From NCBI RefSeq assembly GCF_008704995.1, contig NZ_CP023747.1, positions 2,072,501 to 2,136,500 on the forward strand: DNA of 64,000 nt, written 5' to 3'. This document shows positions 1-8,785 of this stretch, piece after piece. The position numbers and the translations under genes are program-made. Position 1 is the first letter of the stretch. Each line of letters starts with the position of its first letter. The DNA is from Streptomyces nodosus. Lineage in GTDB: Bacteria; Actinomycetota; Actinomycetes; Streptomycetales; Streptomycetaceae. The notes beneath the pieces were generated by a model. That model made no database searches. It saw only the letters and a program-made list of their open reading frames with translations, and was not told where the DNA came from.

Positions 1-224
1 GCACTGAGCGGAGGCCATCATTCCGGCCACGGAGAGGTGGAGTCTTCCGCGGGGTGAGCGTCAAGTGTTGTCGGCGATTGGTCAACACGCTTCAATGCGG
101 GGAAACTTCGGGCCGTGATCGGCGAGGTCCGTTGGTGAACGAATCTCGGACGCCCCGGCGGGCCCGGAACCCCTGCGAACGGTCTGACCAACCGTCGTGA
201 ACATTCACAGAAAGGCCCCCCGGT
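1..224. other. Intergenic region at left window edge
   Basis: I see no complete gene here. On the minus strand two adjacent ATG codons near position 20 could open a gene that leaves the window to the left after about six codons, which is too little to identify. The remainder would be a divergent promoter region for that possible gene and for the HTH gene at 225. An AAAGG purine run lies about ten bases before the ATG at 225. Confidence 0.4.
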
Positions 225-1172
225 ATGCGGCACGGCACACAGCATGCGGACGTCGTCCCGACCGAGTTGGAGGCCGCACTGCGCGGCGGCCCCTTCCATG
301 TCGCGCTGCGCGCCGCGATCGCCGCCCGCGGACTGCCGCTGCAACGCGTGCAACATCATCTGTCGCGGTACGGGGTCAGGGTCGGTGTGACGAGCCTGAG
401 CTACTGGCAGCAGGGGGCGCGCCGCCCGCAGCGCCCCGAGTCCCTGCGCGCCGTGCGCGCCCTGGAGGAGATCCTCCAGCTGCCGGACGAATCACTGATA
501 CGGCTGCTGGCCACGACCGACGAGGGGCCCGAACCGGACCGCCTCCCGGGCCGTTCCTACCGGCTGCTGGTCGAGGCCTCGGGGGTGCTGGAACGGCTGC
601 TCTCCGAGCTCGAGGCGGGCACCGACGGCGGGCTGCACACCATCGGCCACCATGAGCGCGTCCGGATCGGGGCACACCGGCAGCTGCAGGCCCGGGAGTC
701 CCAGCACATAGTGCGCGCCCACAAGGACGGGGTGGACCGCTATATGGCCGTCCACCACGGCGATCCGGGATGCGCCCCGGAGCGGATCGCGGTGCACGCG
801 CTGGAGAACTGCCGCACGGGCCGGGTGCGATGGCACCAGGACACGGGCGTGCTGGTCGCCGAACTGCTCTTCGACACAGAGCTGCGCACCGGCGACACCC
901 ATCTCTTCCGTTACGGCTTCGAGGACGGCACCGGCGGCGCGTCCTGCGAGTACGTCCGCAGCTTCCGCCTCGCGGGCGGGCAGTACGCGCTCCAGGTGCG
1001 CTTCGACGAGGGGGCGCTGCCGGTCCGCTGCCACCGGTTCACCCAGCACTCCCCGGCCGCTCCGCGCGGCGGCCGTCAGGAGCTCGCGCTGAGCGGGCAG
1101 CACCGCTCGGTGCACCTGGTGGAGCCGCGAGTGCGCTCGGGAATCCTGGGGATCGAGTGGGACTGGGAGTGA
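225..1172 (+). CDS. HTH (XRE-like) DNA-binding regulator
   Basis: This 315-residue cytoplasmic protein is probably a transcription factor. Residues 27-95 read as an XRE-like helix-turn-helix: a helix carrying HVALRAAIAARGLPLQ, then VTSLSYWQQGARRPQRPES, then a leucine-rich helix ending LPDESLIRLL. The C-terminal two thirds is rich in beta-strand and charged residues and matches no domain I can name; it could bind a ligand or partner. The ATG at 225 follows an AAAGG site. It is transcribed alone and converges on the Rieske gene 18 bp downstream, where a GC-rich inverted repeat may end both transcripts. Its target and effector cannot be read from sequence. Confidence 0.7.
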   Translation: MRHGTQHADVVPTELEAALRGGPFHVALRAAIAARGLPLQRVQHHLSRYGVRVGVTSLSYWQQGARRPQRPESLRAVRALEEILQLPDESLIRLLATTDEGPEPDRLPGRSYRLLVEASGVLERLLSELEAGTDGGLHTIGHHERVRIGAHRQLQARESQHIVRAHKDGVDRYMAVHHGDPGCAPERIAVHALENCRTGRVRWHQDTGVLVAELLFDTELRTGDTHLFRYGFEDGTGGASCEYVRSFRLAGGQYALQVRFDEGALPVRCHRFTQHSPAAPRGGRQELALSGQHRSVHLVEPRVRSGILGIEWDWE

Positions 1173-1190
1173 CGGGGCCCCGCCGGGCCG

Positions 1191-1616
1191 TCAGGACGCC
1201 GGGCCCGCCACGATCCCGCCGTTCTTCACCTCGACGGACAGCTCGGTCAGCGGCACGGAGGCCGGGGACTGCACCACCTTGCCGTCGAGCGCGTCGAACT
1301 CGCTGCCGTGGCAGGGACAGATCAGCGTGGTGCCCGACAGCTTGTTGATGGCGCACCCGGCATGGGTGCAGATCGAGCTGTACGCCTTCAAGGAGCCGTC
1401 CGCGGCGCGGCTGACCACGACGTTCGCATCCCGGTACAGCTTTGCGCCGCCCTTGGGGACCTCGCTCTCGGGGCCCAGGGTGACCGGCGCGGTCGGCGCG
1501 GCGGGCCCCGCCCCCTGCCCGCCCGGCGAACAGGCCGCGAGACCGAGCCCGGCGACCGGGGTGAGCGCCGCCCCGCGAAGGACGGTACGGCGGGTCGCCG
1601 CAGGACGGTCGGGCAT
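1191..1616 (-). CDS. Rieske [2Fe-2S] protein, Tat-exported lipoprotein
   Basis: This 141-residue protein should be a membrane-anchored extracytoplasmic electron carrier. The N-terminus has a twin arginine (R9-R10), a short hydrophobic stretch and a lipobox LAAC with Cys29 as the lipidated residue, so the ATG at 1616 is preferred over longer in-frame extensions. Both Rieske cluster motifs are intact: CTHAGC (83-88) and CPCHGS (100-105), giving the two Cys and two His ligands of a [2Fe-2S] centre. It is much shorter than the QcrA subunit of cytochrome bc1 and has no multi-helix anchor, so it belongs with the small stand-alone Streptomyces Rieske lipoproteins. The redox partner is unknown and no oxidase gene is adjacent. 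Confidence 0.88.
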   Translation of the reverse strand: MPDRPAATRRTVLRGAALTPVAGLGLAACSPGGQGAGPAAPTAPVTLGPESEVPKGGAKLYRDANVVVSRAADGSLKAYSSICTHAGCAINKLSGTTLICPCHGSEFDALDGKVVQSPASVPLTELSVEVKNGGIVAGPAS

Positions 1617-1757
1617 GAGATCTCCACTGGTCAGGGCCCGGTACCACCGGGCGGCGGAACAGGTCGACGATACCGGTGGCGGTCGTCGCCTCCGGTGCCG
1701 GGGCGGGGGGCCGGGGTCCGCCCGGTCGCACGGGGACAGGTCGTGAATCACCACGAA

Positions 1758-1790
1758 GACAGGCGGGGACAGGCGGGGGGACAGGCGGGG
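1758..1790. repeat. Three short tandem GACAGGCGGGG-type units
   Basis: Three near-identical units of about 11 bp, each beginning GACAGGCGGG, lie head to tail just upstream of the LacI operator palindrome. They fall between the divergent Rieske and lacI-type genes. They may be simple slippage products, or they may contribute to DNA geometry at the operator; the sequence alone cannot decide. Confidence 0.7.
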
Positions 1791-1796
1791 ACGGGG

Positions 1797-1822
1797 CGTA
1801 AACGCTTGCGCAAGCGTTTACG
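1797..1822. promoter_or_regulatory. LacI-family operator (perfect 26-bp palindrome)
   Basis: The 26 bases form an exact inverted repeat centred on GC; the core reads AACGCTTGCGCAAGCGTT. The central CG-rich symmetric core with flanking AAACG/CGTTT is the form expected of GalR/LacI-family operators. It lies about 75 bp before the start of the adjacent LacI-type gene, so autoregulation of the regulator/kinase pair is the simplest reading. Binding itself is inference. Confidence 0.85.
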
Positions 1823-1894
1823 CCGGTCATGGAATGGGATATCTTCCCGGCCGGACCAACGTTCGAAGACCGGACCGTTCGAGGAGGGGATGCC

Positions 1895-2941
1895 ATGGCG
1901 ACCATGGCCGAGGTCGCGCGCCACGCGGGTGTGTCCGTCGCGACCGTCTCCCATGTCCTCAACGAGACCCGCCGCGTGCTGCCGCACACCCGCCGGGCGG
2001 TGCTGGACGCCGTCGAGGCGCTCGGCTACACCCCGAACACCCTCGCCCGCTCCCTGGTGACCTCCCGCACCCGCTCCATCGGGCTCGCGGTGTCGGCGAT
2101 CAGCAACCCCTACTTCACGGAGATCCTCCAGGGGGTCGAGGCCCGCGCCCTGGAGCACGGTTACGGGCTGCTGATCGCCGATCCCCATGACGACCCGGAG
2201 CAGGAGTGCAAGGCCGTCCGGCTGCTGCACGAGCGCCGGGTCGACGGTGTGATCGTCGCGCCCTCGGCGGACCCGCGCGGGCTCCTGGCCCTTCTCGCGC
2301 GGCACTCCGTACCGACCGTGTTCCTGGACCGGCTGATCGAGGAGGAGCGGGCCGGCGCCGCCTTCCGCTTCGATCAGGTCTGCGCCGAGAACACCGCGCC
2401 CATGGCCCGTCTGGTCAGCCATCTCGCCGGTGCCGGCCACCGCCGCATCGCTCTGGTCGCGGGCCTGCCCGGGCTCAGCACCACGACCGAGCGGATCGAC
2501 GGCTACCGGCAGGGTCTCGTGGCCGCCGGACTCCCCCACGACGAGCGACTGGTCACCGGGGGCGACTCCGCGGCGGAGGGTGCCGAGCGCGCCACCGCCG
2601 CCCTGCTGTCCCTGGCGGACCCGCCCACGGCCCTGGTCACCGCCAACAACGCCATGACCATCGGCGCCCTGCGGGCCCTGCGGGAGCGCGGGCTGTCCGT
2701 ACCGGACGACCTGGCGCTGTGCTGTTTCGACGACTTCGCCTGGGCCGATCTCTTCGCACCCCGGCTCACCGCGATCTCCCAGCCCAGCAGGGAGATCGGT
2801 GCCCGGGCCGTACAACTGCTCCTGGACCGGCTGGACGCGCCGGACCGCCCCTCCCGCACCGAGCGGCTCCCCTGCACGTTCGTCCACCGCACCTCGTGCG
2901 GCTGCCCCGACACCCTCTCCCGGAAGGGAACCGCACTGTGA
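1895..2941 (+). CDS. LacI-family transcriptional regulator
   Basis: This 348-residue protein is a LacI/GalR repressor. The N-terminal HTH (residues 4-25, MAEVARHAGVSVATVSHVLN) is canonical, followed by the hinge region and a periplasmic-binding-protein-like effector domain (SIGLAVSAISNPYFTEILQGV, then VDGVIVAPS). The start at 1895 follows the purine run GAGGAGGGG; upstream in-frame ATGs would add unconserved residues. Its stop overlaps the GTG of the sugar kinase (GTGA), so the two are translationally coupled. The perfect palindrome at 1797-1822 is its likely operator. By analogy with kinase-linked relatives the effector is probably the kinase's sugar or its phosphate, but the sugar is not identifiable. 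No transporter is adjacent. Confidence 0.92.
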   Translation: MATMAEVARHAGVSVATVSHVLNETRRVLPHTRRAVLDAVEALGYTPNTLARSLVTSRTRSIGLAVSAISNPYFTEILQGVEARALEHGYGLLIADPHDDPEQECKAVRLLHERRVDGVIVAPSADPRGLLALLARHSVPTVFLDRLIEEERAGAAFRFDQVCAENTAPMARLVSHLAGAGHRRIALVAGLPGLSTTTERIDGYRQGLVAAGLPHDERLVTGGDSAAEGAERATAALLSLADPPTALVTANNAMTIGALRALRERGLSVPDDLALCCFDDFAWADLFAPRLTAISQPSREIGARAVQLLLDRLDAPDRPSRTERLPCTFVHRTSCGCPDTLSRKGTAL

Positions 2942-3849
2942 TCGTCGTCGCCGGTGAGGCCCTCATCGACCTGGTCCCGCAGGGAACGGGCGCGCTCGCC
3001 CAGCTGAAACCCGCGCTGGGCGGCGGCCCGTACAACACCGCCCTCGCGCTCGGCCGGCTCGGCTCCCCCACGGCCTTCTGCTCCCGCACCTCCTCGGACG
3101 CCTTCGGCCAGGCCCTGCTCGACGGGTTGCGCGGCGCGGGCGTGGACGTCTCGGCGGTGCAGCGCGGCTCGGAGCCGACCACACTGGCGGTCGCCACGAT
3201 CGACGAGAGCGGTTCGGCTGCGTACTCCTTCTATGTGCAGGGCACCGCCGACCGGCTGTTCACGGCGCCCGCGGCCCTTCCCGAGGGCACCCGGGCCGTG
3301 TCGTTCGGCACCTGCTCACTCGTCCTCGAACCGGGCGCGAGCGCCTATGAGGAACTGCTGCACCGGGCCGCCGCGGAGGGCGTGTTCACTGCGCTCGACC
3401 CGAACATCCGTACGGGGCTGATCCCGGACCCCGCTGCCTACCGGGCCCGTTTCAAGAGCTGGCTGCCCTCGGTGTCGCTGCTCAAGCTCTCCGAGGAGGA
3501 CGCCGCCTGGCTGGGCGGCACCCCGCGCGAGTGGCTGGACGCCGGTCCCGCCGCCGTGGTGATCACGCGGGGCGGCGACGGGCTGACGGCGTTCACCCGG
3601 GACGGGGCTGAGCACTCCGTGCCGGGGGTGCCGGTCGATGTGGTGGACACGATCGGCGCCGGTGACACGGTCAATGCGGCGCTGCTGCACGGTCTGGCCG
3701 CCCGCGACGCCCTCTCCCCCGAGGCGCCGGCCGCCCTGGACGCGGAGGGCTGGACCGAACTGCTGAGCCTCGCGGCCCGGGCCGCCGCGATCACCTGCTC
3801 CCGGGCCGGCGCCGAACCGCCGTACGCATCCGAACTGTCCCTGTCCTGA
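2938..3849 (+). CDS. PfkB-family carbohydrate kinase (fructokinase-like)
   Basis: This 303-residue enzyme is a ribokinase/PfkB-family sugar kinase that should phosphorylate a free sugar with ATP in the cytoplasm. The N-terminal part carries the GGGPYNTALALGRLG substrate-binding signature (28-42). The C-terminal signature DTIGAGDTVNAALL contains the catalytic aspartate and the anion hole. The overall pattern (GEALIDLVP at the start, FYVQGTADRLF) resembles bacterial fructokinases more than adenosine or ribose kinases, but substrate assignment remains inference. It starts at a GTG overlapping the LacI-type stop codon, so it is the second gene of a two-gene operon. The 27 bases containing its stop codon are repeated exactly downstream. 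Confidence 0.9.
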   Translation: MIVVAGEALIDLVPQGTGALAQLKPALGGGPYNTALALGRLGSPTAFCSRTSSDAFGQALLDGLRGAGVDVSAVQRGSEPTTLAVATIDESGSAAYSFYVQGTADRLFTAPAALPEGTRAVSFGTCSLVLEPGASAYEELLHRAAAEGVFTALDPNIRTGLIPDPAAYRARFKSWLPSVSLLKLSEEDAAWLGGTPREWLDAGPAAVVITRGGDGLTAFTRDGAEHSVPGVPVDVVDTIGAGDTVNAALLHGLAARDALSPEAPAALDAEGWTELLSLAARAAAITCSRAGAEPPYASELSLS

Positions 3850-3894
3850 CCCGCCCGTTCCGGACGGCTGTCCTGACCCGCCCGTTCCGGACGG
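3841..3894. repeat. Exact 27-bp tandem duplication spanning a stop codon
   Basis: Positions 3841-3867 and 3868-3894 are identical 27-bp units. The first copy contains the last codons and TGA stop of the sugar kinase, so the second copy is a non-coding echo of the gene's end. Each copy also contains a small CCGT-TCCGG-ACGG inverted repeat, which could give a weak tandem transcription stop. Confidence 0.9.
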
Positions 3895-4022
3895 CGTACG
3901 GGATCGCTCCCGCCTGTGTCGGTGGCGATGGTCCCGGACCGCGAGGCGCTCTCTCGCCCCTCGTGGTCCGGGACCGGCCGTCCCCGCCGGGCTCCCGCCC
4001 GGGTGTCGGGCTCTGCCCGCCG

Positions 4023-7000
4023 TCAGGCCTTGCGCGCCCGGGTGGTCTTCTTCGCGGGTGCCGCCTTGCCGGTGACGCCGGCCGCCTTCTTGGTCGCCGT
4101 GTTGTCGGCGTTCTTCGCCGTCCGGGCCGTGGCCGTCCGCTTCGCCGCCGAGGTGGCCGCCACCGCCTTCACGGCGCCCCTGCGCGGTGACGGGACCGCA
4201 TCGCTGACGCGCTCGGCGCCGAGGACCTCGCGCAGGAACTTTCCGGTGTGGCTGGCCGGGATCCCCGCCACCTCCTCGGGCGTGCCCTCGGCGACCACCA
4301 GGCCGCCGCCCGCGCCGCCCTCGGGGCCCATGTCGATGAGCCAGTCGGCGGTCTTGATGACGTCCAGGTTGTGCTCGATGACGATGACCGTGTTGCCCTT
4401 GTCGACCAGTCCGCCGAGCACCGTGAGCAGCTTGCTGATGTCCTCGAAGTGCAGACCGGTGGTCGGCTCGTCCAGGACGTAGACGGTGCGGCCGGTGGAC
4501 CGCTTCTGCAGTTCGCTGGCGAGCTTGACGCGCTGTGCCTCACCGCCGGACAGCGTGGTGGCGGCCTGGCCGAGGCGGACATAGCCGAGACCGACGTCGT
4601 GCAGCGTCCCGAGGTGGCGGGCGATCGCCGGGACCGCCTCGAAGAACTGCAGCGCCTCCTCGATCGGCATGTTCAGGACCTCGGCGATGGACTTGCCCTT
4701 GTAGTGGACCTCCAGGGTCTCCCGGTTGTAGCGGGCACCGTGGCAGACCTCGCACGGGACATAGACGTCCGGGAGGAAGTTCATCTCGATCTTGATGGTG
4801 CCGTCGCCCGCGCAGTTCTCGCAGCGGCCGCCCTTGACGTTGAAGGAGAAGCGGCCCGGCTGGTAGCCGCGGACCTTCGCCTCGGTGGTCTCGGCGAACA
4901 GCTTGCGGATGTGGTCGAAGACCCCGGTGTAGGTCGCCGGGTTCGACCGCGGGGTGCGGCCGATGGGCGACTGGTCGACATGCACGACCTTGTCGACGAG
5001 GTCGTCGCCGTCCACCCGGGTGTGCCGCCCGGGGACGTTCCGGGCGCCGTTCAGCTCCCGGGCCAGGTGGGTGTACAGGATGTCGTTGACCAGGGTCGAC
5101 TTTCCGGATCCCGACACACCGGTGACGGCCGTGAAGACGCCCAGCGGGAACGACACGTCGATGTCCTGGAGGTTGTTCTCCCGGGCGCCGTGCACCGTGA
5201 GGGACCTGGAGGGGTCGAGCGGGCGGCGGATGTCGGGCAGCGGGATCGACTTCTTGCCGGACAGATACTGGCCGGTCTGCGACTCGGCGTTGGCGAGCAG
5301 CCCCTTCAGGGAGCCGCTGTGCACGACCTTGCCGCCGTGCTCGCCGGCGCCGGGACCGATGTCGACGACCCAGTCGGCGACCTTGATGGTGTCCTCGTCG
5401 TGCTCGACGACGATGAGCGTGTTGCCCATGTCGCGCAGCCGGACCAGGGTCTCGATCAGCCGGTGGTTGTCACGCTGGTGCAGCCCGATGGACGGTTCGT
5501 CGAGGACGTAGAGGACGCCGACGAGACCGGAACCGATCTGGGTGGCCAGCCGGATGCGCTGGGCCTCGCCGCCGGAGAGGGTGCCGGCCGCGCGGTTCAG
5601 CGAGAGATAGTCCAGGCCGACGTCGACCAGGAACCGCAGCCGCTCGTTGACCTCCTTGAGGACCCGCTCGGCGATCTTCTTGTCCCGGGCGTCCAGCGTC
5701 AGCTCGTGCAGGAAGTCCGCGCAGTCGCTGATCGACATCGCGGAGACCTCGGCGATCGACCTTCCCATGATCGTGACCGCCAGGACGATCGGCTTCAGTC
5801 GGGTACCCGCACAGCTGGGGCAGGGCACCTCGCGCATATAGCCCTCGAAGCGCTCACGGCTGGCGTCGCTCTCCGCCTCGCTGTGCCGGCGCCGCACGAA
5901 GGGTACGGCGCCCTCGAAGGGGGTGGTGTACACCCGCTCGCGCCCGTACCGGTTGCGGTAGCGGACCTCGATCTGGGTCTTGTGGCCGTGGAGCAGGGCC
6001 TTCCTGGCGCGCTGCGGCAGGCCCGCGAAGGGGATGTCGGTCCGGAAGCCCAGCGCGTCCGCGAGGGCCCCGACGAGCCGGCCGAAGTAGTCCTTGGTGT
6101 GCCCGTGCGACCAGGGGTGGATGGCCCCCTCGTCGAGGGTCTTCTCCGGGTCCGGGACGATCAGCTCGGGGTCGACCTCCATGCGGGTGCCGATGCCGGT
6201 GCACTCGGGGCAGGCGCCGAAGGGCGAGTTGAAGGAGAAGGAGCGGGGCTCCAGCTCCTCGAAGGACAGGTCGTCGTACGCGCAGTACAGATGCTCCGAG
6301 TACATGCGCTCGCGCTCGGGGTCGTCCTCGGGGAGGTCCACGAAGTCGAGCACGACCATGCCGCCGGACAGTCCGAGCGCGGTCTCCACGGAGTCGGTCA
6401 GCCGGCGCTTGGCGGAGTCCTTCACCGTGAGCCGGTCGACGACCACCTCGATGGTGTGCTTCTCCTGCTTCTTCAGCGTGGGCGGCTGCGACAGCTGGAT
6501 GGTCTCGCCGTCCACCCGGGCGCGGCTGTAGCCCTTGGTCTGGAGGTCGGCGAAGAGGTCGACGAACTCTCCCTTGCGCTCGCGCACCAGCGGGGACAGC
6601 ACCTGGAAACGGCTGCCCTCCGGGAGCTCCAGGACCTTGTCGACGATCGCCTGCGGCGACTGGCGCGCGATGGGGCGGCCGCACTCGGGGCAGTGCGGCT
6701 TGCCGATGCGCGCGAAGAGCAGCCGCAGATAGTCGTAGACCTCGGTGATGGTGCCGACCGTGGAGCGCGGGTTGCGCGAGGTCGACTTCTGGTCGATCGA
6801 GACGGCCGGCGACAGGCCCTCGATGAAGTCGACGTCGGGCTTGTCCATCTGCCCGAGGAACTGCCGGGCGTACGAGGACAGCGACTCCACGTAGCGCCGC
6901 TGGCCCTCGGCGAAGATCGTGTCGAAGGCCAGCGAGGACTTGCCCGACCCCGACAGGCCCGTGAAGACGATGAGCGAGTCGCGCGGCAGGTCGAGCGAGA

Positions 7001-7052
7001 CATTCTTCAGGTTGTGCTCGCGCGCGCCACGGACGATGAGACGGTCGGCCAC
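4023..7052 (-). CDS. uvrA: Excinuclease ABC subunit A (UvrA)
   Basis: This 1009-residue protein is the damage-sensing ATPase of nucleotide excision repair and works with UvrB and UvrC. Two ABC modules are visible: Walker [11 protein letters not shown] (31-40) and a second [10 protein letters not shown], two LSGGEAQR signatures, and [11 protein letters not shown] and DEPTTGLH Walker B segments. Zinc-finger cysteine pairs appear as CPECGRP, CPECTG/CPSCAG and CENCAGDG with CEVCHG. The GTG at 7052 ([15 protein letters not shown]) follows an AGAAAGGTG site and matches the family's usual start; the longer ATG at 7112 adds unconserved residues. The last ~50 residues form an Ala/Lys/Thr-rich basic tail common in actinobacterial UvrA. 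uvrB lies 10 kb away on the same strand. Confidence 0.98.
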   Translation of the reverse strand: MADRLIVRGAREHNLKNVSLDLPRDSLIVFTGLSGSGKSSLAFDTIFAEGQRRYVESLSSYARQFLGQMDKPDVDFIEGLSPAVSIDQKSTSRNPRSTVGTITEVYDYLRLLFARIGKPHCPECGRPIARQSPQAIVDKVLELPEGSRFQVLSPLVRERKGEFVDLFADLQTKGYSRARVDGETIQLSQPPTLKKQEKHTIEVVVDRLTVKDSAKRRLTDSVETALGLSGGMVVLDFVDLPEDDPERERMYSEHLYCAYDDLSFEELEPRSFSFNSPFGACPECTGIGTRMEVDPELIVPDPEKTLDEGAIHPWSHGHTKDYFGRLVGALADALGFRTDIPFAGLPQRARKALLHGHKTQIEVRYRNRYGRERVYTTPFEGAVPFVRRRHSEAESDASRERFEGYMREVPCPSCAGTRLKPIVLAVTIMGRSIAEVSAMSISDCADFLHELTLDARDKKIAERVLKEVNERLRFLVDVGLDYLSLNRAAGTLSGGEAQRIRLATQIGSGLVGVLYVLDEPSIGLHQRDNHRLIETLVRLRDMGNTLIVVEHDEDTIKVADWVVDIGPGAGEHGGKVVHSGSLKGLLANAESQTGQYLSGKKSIPLPDIRRPLDPSRSLTVHGARENNLQDIDVSFPLGVFTAVTGVSGSGKSTLVNDILYTHLARELNGARNVPGRHTRVDGDDLVDKVVHVDQSPIGRTPRSNPATYTGVFDHIRKLFAETTEAKVRGYQPGRFSFNVKGGRCENCAGDGTIKIEMNFLPDVYVPCEVCHGARYNRETLEVHYKGKSIAEVLNMPIEEALQFFEAVPAIARHLGTLHDVGLGYVRLGQAATTLSGGEAQRVKLASELQKRSTGRTVYVLDEPTTGLHFEDISKLLTVLGGLVDKGNTVIVIEHNLDVIKTADWLIDMGPEGGAGGGLVVAEGTPEEVAGIPASHTGKFLREVLGAERVSDAVPSPRRGAVKAVAATSAAKRTATARTAKNADNTATKKAAGVTGKAAPAKKTTRARKA

Positions 7053-7262
7053 GCCGGTCCGCACCTTTCTTGAGAGAAGCGACAGGGGCGGGGCCCCCGT
7101 CCCTTCACACACTAGGGGGAGCCACCGACAACGCCGGTCGGATTCCTGGGTTCACAACAATCCCCGGCCATCCAGCATGCCCGACGCCATGCTCGACCAT
7201 ATAGCACGTACATTCGATTTATGACTCAGCTCCGTCTCCTTCACCCGAAGGAGTGGCGGGGC

Positions 7263-7275
7263 TAGGGTCGGCCAC
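7263..7275 (+). promoter_or_regulatory. Leaderless-type -10 element
   Basis: TAGGGT at 7263-7268 lies seven bases before the ATG at 7276, with no ribosome-binding site between them. This is the spacing expected when transcription starts at the A of the start codon. A weak CTTCAC lies 18 bp upstream. The same arrangement recurs at 8000, 31000 and 50641. Confidence 0.55.
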
Positions 7276-7965
7276 ATGATTGATCACGCTCACGACCTGG
7301 CGTCTGTACGTGACGCGACCGAACGACTGCTCACCGCAGCCGCCCGCATGGACAACGCGGACGTGGCCGAACCGTCACGGCTTCCGGGCTGGACCCGGGG
7401 CCATGTGCTCGCCCACCTCGCCCGCAACGCGGACGCACTCGTGAACGTGCTGGAGGGGCGGCCCATGTATGTCTCCGCCGCGGCCCGGGACGCCGACATC
7501 GAGCGGGACGCGCCGCGCCCCCTGGACGTCCAGCTCTCCGACCTACGGGAGAGCGGCGCCCGGTTCCAGAAGATCACGGACGCCCCCGCGGACTGGTCGC
7601 GGACGGTCGAGCTGCGCAACGGGGTCACGGACACCGCGGCCCGGCTTCCGTTCCGGCGCCGGGTCGAGGTGGAGCTCCACCATGTCGATCTCGGCATCGG
7701 ATACGAGCTGGAGGACCTGCCGGCGGAGTTCGTCGAGCGGGAGATCGAGTTCCTCGCCGAGCGGTTCCGCGGGCACCGGGACGTGCCCGCCACGGACCTG
7801 GCTGCGGACGACGGCCGGCGCTGGACGACCGGCGGCGGCGCCGAGGGCGGTCCGGTCGTGGTGCACGGCCCCGCGCCCGAACTGCTCGGCTGGCTCGCGG
7901 GCCGTCGCGACGGATCGGCCCTGAGGACCGAGGGCGGACCGCTTCCGGCGCTTCCGCCGCTGTAG
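7276..7965 (+). CDS. Maleylpyruvate isomerase-family, mycothiol-dependent enzyme
   Basis: This 229-residue protein belongs to the DinB/MDMPI superfamily of mycothiol-dependent isomerases and transferases. The diagnostic N-terminal segment LPGWTRGHVLAHLARNADAL (37-56) supplies the histidine and neighbouring residues of the metal/thiol site. The later segment RRVEVELHHVDLGIGYELEDLP is the other family landmark. The founding member isomerises maleylpyruvate in gentisate degradation, but no gentisate genes are near, so the actual substrate is open; many actinobacterial paralogues are of unknown role. The ATG appears leaderless. It is divergent from uvrA. Confidence 0.85.
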   Translation: MIDHAHDLASVRDATERLLTAAARMDNADVAEPSRLPGWTRGHVLAHLARNADALVNVLEGRPMYVSAAARDADIERDAPRPLDVQLSDLRESGARFQKITDAPADWSRTVELRNGVTDTAARLPFRRRVEVELHHVDLGIGYELEDLPAEFVEREIEFLAERFRGHRDVPATDLAADDGRRWTTGGGAEGGPVVVHGPAPELLGWLAGRRDGSALRTEGGPLPALPPL

Positions 7966-8011
7966 CCGTCGCACCGCGCTCGTCCGAGTGCCGCCACTAT
8001 AGGCTGCCGAC

Positions 8012-8668
8012 ATGACGTACAGCGGAGCGGTGAAGGTGGGCGGCCCTGCCGATGTGCACGAGCTGCAGGACCTGATGATCACGAAGATCGCGGTCGGGCC
8101 GATGGACAACAACGCCTATCTGCTGCGCTGCCGGGCCACCGACGAGCAACTGCTGATCGACGCGGCCAACGACGCGGGCACCCTGCTCGGCATGATCGGT
8201 GACGACGGCATCGCCTCCGTCGTCACCACCCATCGGCACGGCGACCACTGGCAGGCCCTCGCGGAGGTCGTGGCGGCCACCGGCGCCCGCACCCACGCGG
8301 GACGCGAGGACGCCGAGGGCATCCCGGTACCGACGGACGTCCCGCTCGACGACGGCGACACCGTCCGCGTCGGCCGCGTCGAACTCACCGCACGCCATCT
8401 GGTGGGCCACACCCCGGGTTCCGTCGCCCTCGTCTACGACGACCCGCACGGACATCCGCATGTGTTCACCGGGGACTGCCTTTTCCCAGGAGGCGTGGGC
8501 AACACGCACAAGGATCCGAAGGCCTTCGCGCGCCTGCTCCACGACGTGGAGACGAAGATCTTCGACGTGCTTCCGGACGAGACCTGGGTCTACCCCGGAC
8601 ACGGGAACGACACCACCCTGGGCGCCGAGCGGCCGCATCTGCCGGAGTGGCGCGCCCGGGGGTGGTGA
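8012..8668 (+). CDS. MBL-fold metallo-hydrolase
   Basis: This 218-residue cytoplasmic protein has the metallo-beta-lactamase fold. The metal-binding motif THRHGDHWQ (from residue 73) provides HxHxDH, followed by ARHLVGHTPGSVALVY (third His), FTGDCLFPGGVG (bridging Asp) and VYPGHGNDTT (last His). The glyoxalase II-like order and the GHTPGS and PGHGNDT motifs suggest a thioester or thiol-adduct hydrolase, possibly mycothiol-linked given the upstream neighbour, but that is inference. The ATG at 8012 follows TAGGCT by six bases, again a leaderless arrangement, so it probably has its own promoter rather than reading through from 7276. Confidence 0.9.
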   Translation: MTYSGAVKVGGPADVHELQDLMITKIAVGPMDNNAYLLRCRATDEQLLIDAANDAGTLLGMIGDDGIASVVTTHRHGDHWQALAEVVAATGARTHAGREDAEGIPVPTDVPLDDGDTVRVGRVELTARHLVGHTPGSVALVYDDPHGHPHVFTGDCLFPGGVGNTHKDPKAFARLLHDVETKIFDVLPDETWVYPGHGNDTTLGAERPHLPEWRARGW

Positions 8669-8785
8669 GCGCGGGCGGAGTGGCGGCGCGGGGGTGTTCA
8701 TACGGGTGCAACATGCGTTCCCACATTGCGGACAATTGCTCGCGTGACCTCGACAAACGGGATGTCACACTGTCACTCTCCCGCC

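Noticed and set aside
18..359. A 113-codon minus-strand frame at the left end
   Set aside because: It overlaps the start and HTH of the gene at 225 and has no recognisable features.
4248..7073. A 941-codon open frame on the plus strand
   Set aside because: It is the mirror of uvrA in GC-rich DNA, with Val/Asp/Leu-rich low-complexity product and no motifs.
7053..7275. Possible LexA/SOS box between uvrA and the divergent gene
   Set aside because: I looked for a GAAC-N4-GTTC-like element as expected for uvrA control and found only half sites.
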